A DNA stretch of 64,000 nucleotides. Origin: Pisaster brevispinus. Taxonomy: Eukaryota; Echinodermata; Asteroidea; Forcipulatida; Asteriidae. How positions within the stretch are numbered: the stretch's first letter is position 1; each line of letters begins with the position of its first letter. The position numbers and the translations under genes are program-made. Shown piece after piece: positions 51,391-62,486 of this stretch. Below the pieces are notes generated by a model. It was not told where the DNA came from. It ran no database searches and saw only the letters and a list, made by a program, of their open reading frames with translations. The stretch is from the NCBI GenBank assembly GCA_023634235.1, contig JAMKCF010000002.1, positions 7,262,722-7,326,721 on the forward strand. The letters are read 5' to 3'.

Positions 51391-51850
51391 GGCCAATTTC
51401 AACAACAGCTCATTCAATTTTACACTCCGCTCAATTGATTTCGCTTGAAAATGAATGCTCCATTGACAGCATCATTCAACAGTCAAAAGGAGTAATTCAA
51501 TTTCAACATCTTAGCAATCACTGGTCATAAAGATCATTCAAATTCATTAGATCACAGAGATCATTCAATTACGTAAAAGCAAACAACGAGAGGCGGTCAA
51601 CCATTCAATTACATCAATTTGTAAATATGCAGTAGAAATGTAACTGAAGACTATAGTGAAAAATAGTCCTGAATACCAATAAAAGAAATAGAATGACTAA
51701 ACGAACCCGAATTAGAAGAATGATTTCATGTGTGCATGAAAACGAAATCGAATGCAATAACAGGTAAAAAGAAACCTAATTTGATTGGATGACGGGCAAG
51801 TGCATTAATTGAATGGTGTTAATAATGAGCTTTTTCTGCTGAAATTGACC
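51391..51850. mobile_element. MITE-like element with cattcaat-rich interior
   Basis: Left ggccaatttcaacaacagctcattcaat; right, reverse-complemented, ggtcaatttcagcagaaaaagctcatt. The ends are inverted and partly diverged. The ~460-bp interior repeats cattcaa/cattcaat at least eight times. No transposase frame; superfamily unknown. Confidence 0.6.
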
Positions 51851-52026
51851 GGGATAGCCTAAAATTAATTTGTTTTATCGCAATGGAATCAGCTTTCATT
51901 TGAGAGTAAAAGATAAACATTGAGATTTAATGTTGAAAATATACTCCGAGTTTTAGTCTGGTCTTTATCTCTAAATTCTCTACTAATAATCCTCCATCCC
52001 TTTGTAACATTCCTTGATTTCTATAT

Positions 52027-52462
52027 TGAAGCACTATCAGAGACACACCCAAGTACTACTAGAGACACACCAAAGTACTACCAGAGACGGACCAAAGCAG
52101 AGACATACCCTATTACTGCCACAGACACGCCTAAGTACTGTCAATTGCATTGCTAATGTCTGTTTTATGTTTTTAAATGTGTAACTGTCTCCTTTCTTGC
52201 TGTTATTTTGTAAAAGTTTTATACTCTTTTGTATTGTAAATTTTTAGAGTGTTGTGTCGTAATGTGGTTTTATGTATTTTCATATATTTCTATTTATACT
52301 TTTCACACCAGGAAAAGGAATTTCATGTACTTTTTAACATGACTAATAAATAAACTATTGAACTATTGAACTATTGAGACAAATCCAAGTACTATCAGAG
52401 ACACACTCAAGTACTGTTAGAGATACACACAACTACACTGCCACTATCAGAGACACACCCAT
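52027..52462. repeat. Degenerate ~24-bp satellite interrupted by a LINE end
   Basis: Units of the type cagagacacacccaagtacta are visible at 52036-52145 and again at 52376-52462. The interruption, 52146-52378, is the LINE fragment listed separately. Confidence 0.8.
52146..52378 (+). mobile_element. 3' end of a non-LTR retrotransposon (CR1/L2-like)
   Basis: About 230 bp resembling a LINE 3' UTR: T-rich body, ccaggaaaaggaatttcatgta, and a terminal tandem of ctattgaa (52353-52377) preceded by aataaataaa. Short tandem 3' tails in place of poly(A) are usual in CR1/L2-type LINEs. It is 5'-truncated, as most such copies are. Confidence 0.7.
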
Positions 52463-54191
52463 TTGTTTAAAAAACTTGCCACTCGAGGATCCATTTTGAA
52501 GTCGCTCGCTCTCACAGTCTCGATTCGCTGCAGATTATAACTGTTGTTTTACCTGATCACTCCAAGCAAACAAATCAATACTTGTAGTACAATGATAACT
52601 ATCTATCCAACCAACCTGTAACTTGCTTCCTTACTAGACCTTTGTGACAATCAAAACTTCGGCAATGTACTTGTACTTTTGTGTAAAAAAGAATTGTGCA
52701 CGACCACGAAAGCTTATCACTCATCTTCAGACTCGATCACTTAAAACAGGGAAAGCATTTATTGCCTTCCACTCTGGAAAATTAGTTGTCTGGAAGAGTG
52801 GATAAATGACACCCAGATCTCACATTGACTTAAGCGTAGCTTTTTAGCTGAATCCACTCAACCGTTTTCGGTAGCGCCGTTGGATTCCCGAAGCAATACA
52901 AACAAATATGTTTTTATTATTGGACACGAGGAACTATGAAATAAAGGTAACGATAAGCTAGAAAACAAACTGTTTGAGCACTCCCATAGGATAACAGAAT
53001 TAATCGTTTTAGAAGAACGTTTGTAGTTCGTTGGGTAGTTTTAATGTTAAGGAAAGAAAACAAAGCAATCATGAGCTAGGAAAACGACCTCTTCCTCTGT
53101 TTAAAGATACTTATGGCTTATCTGGAACCGATCTTAACCTGCACACATTTTTATGTTTTACTTCGTAGTTGATTAAATGGCTTAAATGAGAGAATACTTC
53201 AGAGGGACACGTGAAGAATGGACTCGTTGATTATTTGAGATTGAACACGAAATGATCCAAATTTTCAGACACGCTCTGTCATTTTATTGAAGCAATTAGT
53301 TTATACATTGGGTACTAGTCACTTTGCCCAGTGCACAGATTTAAATGCTTATGTAAGTTCAATATAGCTATAGCCTAATCCTTCAATTCACCACAGTTCC
53401 CTTTTAACGCACTTACTAACTCTTTTCTTTAAATCAATCTCTCATCATATATTTTTTTCCGATGGCCGAAATCAAAAATAGTCCCAAACCATTTGCCCAC
53501 ATTAGTGTATTTTGCTTGAGCAGAATTCGAATAATGTTAAAGCCCCTCAGTGGCCCTAGATTCTCAGGTCTTGAGTCGGCGCTGATCATGGCATGTTTGT
53601 CGGTAAATGACACCACGCGTGCGGTCCTTTGACTATAGTACCATTGCCTAAAATAAATAAATATAATCAAAATCCCTAATGGATTTAGGGCCAAACCTGA
53701 TAGCCAATTTATTTATTTGTATTCTAACTACTCACTGTATGTATATGATTGTAAGAGGTTTTACCAGAACTTTAACTGAAATATAATATTCCGAACTCGT
53801 GTCGTCAGGAACAAAATTAACAAACAAGTTAATTATTTTACAAATCAATTAAATATGTAACAAACCACTTCAATATTTAACAAACTACTTCAGTATTTTT
53901 TTCAAGATTTTAAAACAACTTTCTTAATATAATAAAGTCACCTTTGTTGGTAATTTCTTTTTTGGGCGTAAATGGCGTTAAGTTTTCAAATAAAACCCAC
54001 AGGCTTAATGCAACTGATATCAGCAAAAGGTCAAATTGAGTGACTGTCCACTGTGACGTCGTATACCAATTAGTGTCAAGCGGACATTTTGATAATCGCT
54101 CGGCACCAGCGATTCGAGAGCAATAGTTTGGACTAGATTCCTTTCAGCAGGTACTTGGATAATTGGAGGGTGTGATGCGTTTAGATTGGCA

Positions 54192-57100
54192 TTACCAAAG
54201 ACTTGCTGATGTCAGAGGCTGACTATCGTCGGCGTGTATGGGTGGAGGATGGGACGCCTGCTCAGCTAAGTCAACCGTTTGAGCTTCGGGTGTGGATTTG
54301 TCCATTGGCTGCTGGAGATGCAACGCGAACTTGAAACTAACCGTGAATCCAGGCACGATGAACAGTCTGGAGTCCGGCATACACTGGTTAAACCATATGA
54401 TCTGCATCAGGTAAAGAGTTGTTATTTAGATAATACATTTATTTCAATGTTGCTATGAATAAATGCATGTGTACATCATTAAAGTGAAGGTATTACAACA
54501 AATATAATTATAATGACGCACAAGAAAAGTAGTAATAACACTAACAATTTATACGAAAGCTGGATAAATAATCACAAAACCGAACAACATTTAGGCCTAG
54601 GGTGCAGCAAAATATTTTGTTCCCGTACCTACGGACAGACAATGGACCTTATGCATTGATGTCATCCAGTCGCCATCTTGGAGGTAAAACGGCGACGAAA
54701 CAATCAAAACGCATAGATTTGTACGCGCGGCGCACAGGATTGGCCAATGAACAGCCTCCTTTTGACCTCTAGGCGAGGGCGCCCTACTGAAATGACGTCA
54801 TGTGCATAAGGTCTATAAAACCAACAAACCCACCAACAGACTAACAACACTGACTAACATATAAACATGTAGCAACTACTCTAACAAAACATCATCTAGA
54901 ATTATGTCATAACTTTTCTTTCATTAATAAGAATGAAAGAAAACTATCTAGGCATAGATAGTATTAAGTGATACATCAATAGTGAAGATTGATTATCATC
55001 ATATGAATGAGGGGATAACGGAGATTACATTGAATGTCTATGAACACACATCATTATTTACTTTGCCTTGTGTATCAGTAATCTCAATTTGCCAATTCTG
55101 CAGCCTGTCTGTCTTGAGGGCGGCCATGTGGCTGATGATGTCACATTGTTCATCTCTGCGGGTTACAGCTAGATCTACACAGAATCCAGGCATTAGGAAG
55201 GTGGCCAGCTGAGACAGAAGTGTCTCGAAGGTGAAGTACGGAGGAGCGTTCACGCTGTATGTTAACTGAAGACGCCTCGTCTCTATTAAAACCTTGACGT
55301 CACGCTGCACGGGTAGAGTAATAGAAAAGCAACCATTCAAAATGTAAAAACGTAAACGTCACGGTGAAATAAACGGCTGTCATGACAAAATATACACCCG
55401 TTCTTATATTGCAGCAGCTGCGTAGAAAATTTAATGTTATGAACGTTCAGTGGTACATTGCCACCTTAGTGATGTCGTGTAACATCGTGAGCTTGCAGCT
55501 TCCAAAGAATCAGCACATTACCCTCAACGTTGGACAACCCATCCCCGCTAAATTACCTAAACTGAACACCCAACACCAATAACCACTGTCTGCAAAATAA
55601 ATAATCAATTTAAACAAAACCGGCAATGGGCTCTCGCTCTGTAGCTCTATGACCGCTTTAATTTTAACAGGTGTTAATTTTGCAACGAGGATAAACAATA
55701 TAATTTGTTTTTACCCTTCCACCGATGTGAATTAAGCACTGTATACTGCTCTAGCAATGCAAAGGTATTGGGTTCGAATCCCATCCGAGTGATTTGCCTG
55801 TATAGTTTGTTCACAGAACTCGGAAAAGTACGGAGTAGTGCTTAATACACAAGGGTAAAACAAACTCGACACTTTTGTGAGATATTCCATTCTACCAACT
55901 ACAGTTAAGGGTTAGATTTGAATTATCAAAAAACTGAAATCAAACAAAATTACAATTCGTTTCATTGGCGCTATGAGGGAAGATTTCAGCTCATGACTTA
56001 TTGCTGTGATTTTTCAAAGTTGATTTATCGCTTTCTTGCCGTTGTAAAACCTCAAATAAATTGTTCATGTGTTTACTTTAACTTTACCTTTGGTGATCGA
56101 TCGATAACTGAACGATTCTATGCGTAACTGGGATACAAATAATATTCAGTAAACATTTACTGTCATACCACTTAACACGTCAGCTTTATCTGGTACAGTT
56201 TTCGCTACTGATTTTTACTGAATACAACAATCAATGTTATGCAGAACCGTCCCCATGAATTCTAAAAAACAAGATCTTAAGAGTTAATCAGAAAGTGCAG
56301 GCGTGTGGCTTAGTGAAGTATCAATGAACTAATTGCCTGCAAGCAGTATAGAGATTGAACTAATTGCCTGCAAGCAGTATTTATATGATTCGAAAATGGT
56401 GATTAATAAGAATCGGATGGCCCTTGAGCCCCTTCAGGAAACCAACATATGCATCAAAAACAGGACGTAGAAGAAAGCTTACAATGTCCGATGCAAAGCC
56501 TCCTCCTACGCTGACTGGTTTTAAAACCACATGTGCAGCTCATCTCCGTCCTGCTGTATTATTCAGTTTCTTTTTCGCTAAATGCACCGTGGAATTGCCT
56601 GAAACTTGATGTCAGTGTGACAACTGCAATCGTAAAATAATCTGCAATAATCTTTTCAACCCCATTGGGATTCAGAACAGTGACTTCTCAGATAAAGAAA
56701 TGTCGCCTATTGTTCGGACACATGAATTTTACAGCTAGGGCCTATAAGTTTTAACATATACTGAAATATGATATTACGGGAGCGCATGTGCCGCCATATG
56801 AAGAAAAAAAATCCCGCTCGTATCGTGTACGATACACGGAACTTTAGACTTACCATGTACATACATACAACTTGAGACTTATCTTGTACTATAAAAACAG
56901 TTATCATAGTATCGAACACGACAAGAAAAATTGAGAAGAACGGGGATTCAAACCTACGTGCCGACGCTTTACCAACTGGAGCTATCTGGCCCTTTGATGG
57001 GGTCCTCCCGTTATGAGGAATGGAGCACTAGTTTAAAGGCATACGAGAAAATGTTGCACCCTGCTTATGTTATCCCCTAGCTGCCGCTTCCCATGCTGTA

Positions 57101-60100
57101 TTGTAACTGTGGCTGTGATTCTGTTTAAATACATGTAGTGTGATGGCGCCCCGAACACAGATACTGCCATATAAATGGGAGACCCCACTAGGGCTAAATA
57201 GCTCAACTGGTAGAGCGCCGGCATGTACACCTCGAGGTCGAAGTTCAAATCCTTTTATACTTTTCTTTGTTCACGCAAAGCTGATTGAATATCCAGTCAG
57301 TTTCCCTTGTGGTTTATTACTTGATTATAAATTACTCACCGGATTAAAAGTTGTAGGATGACTGCCTGGTTTTTGTGGATTATCCGTTTCAGGAGACGGG
57401 AGCTCTTTGTATCCATTAGGTGGTATGGGTGGGTAAGGCCTACCAGTAAACAAACCATCGTGAGATCCGGGTACTGAAGGCTGTTTCACATCTTCCTCCA
57501 CACCACCTTCCGTCCCTGGCAACGTGTCTTCGAGCTCACCGATTGGTTCAGTGCTGGGAATGTCAGGTTCTTGTCCTGTATAGGAAAGACTTTCGGCATC
57601 GAATTGGCCTACTTGACCACTTCGACGAGGATCTTGGTTGTTGATCGAATGAGGTTTTCGATCAAGTCTAGGAACGGTTCCAGGATTGGAACTAGATGGC
57701 CGTGGGGGACGCTGAGCAATGACGGAAGATGACGTGTTGCTTGTTGGGCGATTGTGAGATAAAGCAGCATCTCTAGGATTAGAGAACAAATCTGGCAACA
57801 GTGTGCCAGACGGAGGGGGCTTGAATGGTGGCATGGCTTCAAAAACTTGCTGCCGTTCCGGGATGTAAACACGACGTCGTGCACCGGTACGTCTTGTTTT
57901 ATGAGTTGTCCCACTGTAGCCACCCAGTGATAAATCAGCTGTTTCCATCATTCGTTTTCTTTTATTCTGAATGGATCCACCATAGACGGATGCAACGTAT
58001 GCCTGGGCGTCAGATTTGCTGATGGAATTGCGACTAGCCTGCGAAAGATACAGAGAAAGATAAAGAGAAAGATAGGAATGGGAATTTTCTTGAGGTAGCG
58101 CAAAACCATCCGCACAAACATAGTTTCCCATCTCATCCGCCTATCACAGTTGTCTTCAAAAATTGTTATCTTTATACATGATTCATTGACAAGAAATGAA
58201 ATGAACAACAAATGCGTGTAGTTTAGAACTGCGATGTTTCTATAAAGTTAAAATGTTCAGGATCTTGTTCAGTTTTATGCATGGATGGAAATAATGCGAT
58301 ACTTCATCAAAATAAACCGAAACCTGATTTATAAGCACATTTGACATCATTGTTTTTGCTGCTGCTTCTGCTGCTGTTACTGTTGCTGTTGTTCAGTGCC
58401 GTAACTATAGGAAGGCACGTATCCCCAACCCAATGAATGTCAGCCCCCCCCCCCGCCCATTTGAAATCTTTACTTTTGAGATTGACAATTACCCGGGGAT
58501 AAAAATGACATTTTATGAGCTTTTCTGTAGAGTAGTGTTTTCGGTTTTTTTTTACACGCATACAATGTATTTGTTTTTACCTCCGCTGCGGATTATCTTT
58601 TACGAAAAACACTTAATGACATAAAGAGAGTGCGGCAAAGGAGATTGTTTCGGAAAATTCAAATGAAAACTACAGTCTTAATTGGCCAGAAGTGCCCCCT
58701 AGAATAGAAACAATTGGTGCATCCCCATGTATCCCCTTATGTTAGTTTCGGTGCTGCTTGAAGTAAGCAAGTAGACCGTTACCATGGTTTCACATCACCG
58801 AACGGAAAATGAGCAGTCACGGTTACTCAGTATTGAACTGGCTAGCAAAATCTACACAAACTATTTTCAACAATATGTACCTGACAGTTTAAGTCAACTA
58901 TACTCTGTAATGCATCAATACAACTCTGGGGCTGCATGTTGGAACCACATAAAACTTACAAGTGTAAACACGCAATAGGTGCAACATTTTGGGCAACAAA
59001 AGCTATAACAAATTACTTGAAACTTTAATTCCACAGATTATCGGTTGCAGAAAATGAACCCTACGTTGTGACAGCGTAGTTCATCATTCTAAAAAACAGA
59101 AGATATACATTTATGTTGTGTTGTTAAACTGCTGGGTACAAATATTTTGTAACATTACTTGGTCAAATGGGTAAAACGAGACTTTGTACCCTCACTTTTG
59201 TAAAATAAAATACAGGGACTTTACCTTGTGTACTACAGTACCCCCAATTTGGATAAGAAATCAAATAGCAACACACCGGGGTTTACAGTGTGCCGTTTAT
59301 GACTTTATTACGAAACTTTTATGTATAGAACGAAACCAAAAAACAACTTTGTTGTAGCCTCAGACGGTGTAAACATTTACACAAATGGTAAGAAGTTATT
59401 GAAAAAGAGGGAAACGGCTCCACGTGGAAACATTTTCCCGGTAGTACAAAATTGTGTATAAATCCATACACACTCCTGCATAACAATTACATGTAATGAT
59501 GTATGCCTACACAGGTACAAATCAAAACCAAGGATGGATGGCGTGGGCATAATTCTGATACTGCGTTGACGTTTGGAGTTCACGTATCCAAAGTTGCCAG
59601 AGAGAACTTTGATTTATGGTAGTTTATTCAGTTCAGTAGGAACTCCAGTCTGTCGAAGAGGGAAGGCTTCATCTATCAGGAAAGCCATGAATTGCGCTAG
59701 GTTTTATTGACTTTCAAACACGACAGTTTCGTTACTGGCAGTTTGAAGCGTCTAGAAAGGGTTTGACAAAACTTACCGGCTCATCTCAGAGCCAACACTG
59801 CTTCCAAGAAGAGATTGTTACATAGCCTGCCGGCAGTAATTCAATTTCACCAATCAAACTCCTATTTTTTAGTTATCTTTGCCTCAAGTGTATCTGGCTG
59901 TACACTGCAAAAACTGGCACGTTAAATTTGACATCATATAGATACAGAAAAGAGAATCAAAATTAATATCTTAGTGTTGAAATAACACAAATGTAACTTT
60001 TTAAAACAGAAATTAGTGTTATTTCAACACCTGTAATTTTTTCTTTTTCTTTTTAATGTATATTATATGTAACAACACCCATAAAGTGAGTTTTAACACC

Positions 60101-62486
60101 CCAGTTTTTGCAGTACACCCCAAGCTTGTAAGTAATTGTTTTATGCAAGGTGATTTGTGGCCATCATATGGAGTAATCGGAAATTGTACGAGACCAGTTC
60201 AACTTTTTAACAAAGATACACTGTTACAGTTGAAGAAAAATACACTGATTTGAATGGTTAACGTTAGTGTGTCTTTTGCTGACCCCCCCCCCCCACGTAG
60301 TTTTAATTTATTGGAATCTGAATGACTAATTTATTTATTTTTTCTTCAGAAAATTGAATTTATGGATTATTGGATGATTGATTGTTGAATCATTGAGTTG
60401 TAATCTACAGATTCATGTTTTAAATGCTAAATACAGATTAAATGAATAAAACTGAATATATGTAACTATCTGTTTTGCTGAGTAAACTTCCTACACAGCA
60501 GTGCGGGGTAGGACTTGATAACCTAACTTTGGGAAAGACATTACACAACACAGGGGTAAGTGAAGTATGCTTAAAGTCTACACAATTTTAGTGTAAAAGG
60601 GAACATTGTCAATACTGGGTAAAATGTTACCCGTTGTGCTAAATTATAACACAAGGTTGTATTTTAAATGGCTCAATAATTGTCAGGCCCGTAACCAGGG
60701 GGTTGGGGGCGGACGACCCCCCCCCCTCCCCCCCCGAAAAAAAAAAAAAAAAAAAAACACCAAACAAACAAACAAACAAAAAACCAAACAAAAAGTCCGC
60801 AAAAATAGAGAACAAAAGAAGAATAAAAAGTCCGCCCCTAAACAAAGGAACAAGGTCCGCATCATAACTGAGCAACTTGGCCTAACATGGTCTATTTTAA
60901 TGATAAATAACACACTTAACAAAAAGTGAATTCCTTTGTTCATTTATAAATCAATATAAAAAGATATGAACTGAGGACGCAATTGTGGATACGCCGTCTG
61001 CTCATTTATGCAGAAATAATATTGATACAAAACTGTAACTGAGTTGTTTTCAGATATAATAACCAATATCATAGCGCAAAAATGGTGCACCAAATGGCTT
61101 AAAATGGAGTTTCATTTTCACAAAACTTCTGAGGAAGCATATGACCCCCAGAGTCCCCATGCATTGCTGCGGGATGGGCAGCCGCGCTAGCGCGCTGATG
61201 TTCATTTTCTTTCATATTATAATAATAATAAAGGCTATTTATATAATAGCGCTCATATCCGTCACTCAGTGACGCTCAAGGCACTTCAACATTAAGTATT
61301 TTCCTGCAAGGTATGAGGGGCTACGTTTGAAGTATGAGACCTACTCCTTAACATAGCACCATGTAATGGTTTACAAGGTGCTGTTGCGCAATATGCTTCC
61401 GATCAAACCAGGAACACCGGGGCGAACCCCTTCTCTTTTCGATAAGTGCACTGGGTTCTTTTACGTGCGTTACACAACACACGGGACCAACGGCTTTACG
61501 TCCCATCCGAAGGACGAAGCAATCATGGTTAAGTATCTTGCTTAAGGACACAAGTGTCACGACCGGGACTCGAACCCACACTCTGCTGATCAGAAACACC
61601 AGAGCTTGAGTCCAGTGATCTTATCCGCTCGGCCACGACACGCCATTATTTGCCCCCTTAAAAAAAAAAAAATAATAATAATAACTCTTTGTTTTATAAG
61701 CCTGGTACTTTTTAACACTTCCTATAATGTGTACTAACAATTTGAAACAACTGGACGACTATGTTCCCTTAGTTCTATCAAAATGCGCATATTTTTATAC
61801 AAGGTTGAGCAACTATTTTTTAGACAATATGATTTCATATTTTAATCTGGAAATTGGTTTGAAAAAGTCGAAGATCATGAACTCATTTGTCTACCACTGC
61901 ACATAATAAGCCAGTGCCGGCAAACGTTTCCAAAACGTGTAATCAATTATGCAAGTTAGGTATCCGATGTTGACTGCTGTGTGCAATGCTCTATGGTCCT
62001 TGGGGTGATTCTTAGCTAGAATTGAACAGGATTTAACTTGGAAATATTTTGTCTGATTTGACTTTAAAAACTAGGTTGAAACACTGTACTTTGTCTTTAA
62101 CCCATTTTATTTCTGAGGTTTGTTGAATGAGCGCAACTTACCCATTCCTCCATTAACAGTGCAAATGAATCCATGGAGTCGCCAGTAGCCCTCTCATCGC
62201 TCTGTGTCCGCTGTACTCGCTGCTTCATCGCTCTGCCGTTCCACGGACTTATCACACGATAAAACGAGCCAGGAGACTCCGTTGAGATCCCTTCCGGTAC
62301 CTCGTTGTGCAAGTAATACCGGCGAACCGGCGGTGTGGACCTGACGGTCGTGGTTGGGTGGATGCTTAACGTCGGGGGGAAGTAGTTGCCTCGGGCAGCC
62401 AGGGAGCATGATATGACGAGGAGGAACAGGAGGAGGACTCGATGACATGATGATGCGACGACACAAAATGCCCAAAATACATGCAT
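54192..62486 (-). CDS. Unrecognised secreted protein, 498 residues, possible precursor
   Basis: Four exons on the minus strand: 62142-62486 (ATG), 57340-58038, 55062-55304, 54192-54401 (stop). All introns are phase 0 with consensus donors and acceptors, and exon lengths are 345, 699, 243 and 210 nt. Residues 1-31 form a signal peptide (hydrophobic VLLLFLLVISCSLA). Residues 33-115 are Thr/Pro-rich. Residues 116-348 are low-complexity, rich in Pro, Ser, Arg and Gly, with basic clusters KRKR (141-144) and RRTGARRR (164-171) besides RR (55-56) and KQRVQR (88-93). The folded part is residues 349-460, which contains LMPGFCVDLAV and LFIVPGFTVSFKF, two similarly built beta-rich stretches, and three cysteines. 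No second membrane segment, so it is likely secreted. The basic clusters could be prohormone-convertase sites. No family was recognised. Confidence 0.8.
54641..54817. mobile_element. MITE with atggaccttatgca ends
   Basis: Left atggaccttatgcattgatgtcat; right, reverse-complemented, atagaccttatgcacatgacgtcat. About 177 bp with a GC-richer core (ggcgacgaaac, gcgcggcgcac). It lies in the secreted-protein gene intron between exons 55062-55304 and 54192-54401. Confidence 0.8.
55745..55800 (+). repeat. tRNA-like SINE fragment
   Basis: ctgctctagcaatgc and a B-box gggttcgaatccc followed by atccgag. Incomplete A-box. In the secreted-protein gene intron. Confidence 0.4.
56935..57252. repeat. Head-to-head pair of tRNA-like SINEs, family C
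   Basis: Minus-strand head at 56935-56992 (gggccagatagctccagttg, B-box ggtttgaatcccc) and plus-strand head at 57191-57252 (gggctaaatagctcaactgg, B-box aagttcaaatcc) point toward each other's 5' sides with about 200 bp between. Both have tRNA A/B-box spacing and T-rich tails. Confidence 0.7.
58395..58460. repeat. Fragment of a cagtgccgtaact-type repeat with poly-C
   Basis: cagtgccgtaactatagg followed within 60 bp by a C homopolymer. The similar word ggcccgtaaccaggggg occurs with a C run at 60688-60736. Such ends are common in marine invertebrate hAT-like repeats; the assignment is weak. Confidence 0.35.
59735..59840 (+). repeat. Diverged single arm of the long hairpin element
   Basis: taccggctcatctcagagcc then aacactgcttccaagaagag and ttgttacatagcc follow the order of the 48515-48590 arm (accggctcttttcagagcc, aacactccctcaaagag, tttacacatggtt). 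The upstream word gtttgaagcgtctag parallels gttcgaaacgtcgag. No inverted partner is present here. Confidence 0.7.
59901..60116. mobile_element. MITE with cactgcaaaaactgg ends
   Basis: Left tacactgcaaaaactgg; right ccagtttttgcagtaca, inverted. Inside, gtgttgaaataacac and gtgttatttcaacac form a second inverted pair. About 215 bp. In the first intron of the secreted-protein gene. Confidence 0.8.
60716..60757. repeat. Poly-C/poly-A homopolymer tract
   Basis: Runs of C (two blocks) then about 20 A. Other homopolymer runs that may carry length errors: C at 8119-8133, 43510-43524, 58446-58454 and 60285-60294; G at 15560-15570, 41248-41259 and 42091-42107. Confidence 0.85.
61217..61640 (-). mobile_element. 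Full-length tRNA-Leu-derived SINE
   Basis: The minus-strand head (61640-61555) folds as a class II tRNA: a 7-bp acceptor stem with G-U pairs, A-box tggccgagcgg, anticodon loop ctcaagc (CAA, Leu), long variable arm, B-box gggttcgagtccc. A body of about 340 bp follows and ends in (ATT)n at 61217-61231. Diverged or partial copies lie at 38535-38680, 8808-9025 and 6425-6600. In the first intron of the secreted-protein gene. Confidence 0.88.

Larger units (their letters stand above)
49528..54191. other. Intergenic between the Sec6-like and secreted-protein genes
   Basis: The two genes converge here, so both 3' UTRs lie in this region. It holds (taa)n at 50016-50046, a 460-bp inverted-repeat element (51391-51850), a 24-bp satellite split by a LINE end (52027-52462), and otherwise AT-rich DNA with only chance frames. 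Confidence 0.55.

Noticed and set aside
61555..61640. Possible functional tRNA-Leu(CAA) gene
   Set aside because: Folds well, but it is the head of a dispersed repeat with an (ATT)n tail, and wobble pairs replace several stem pairs.
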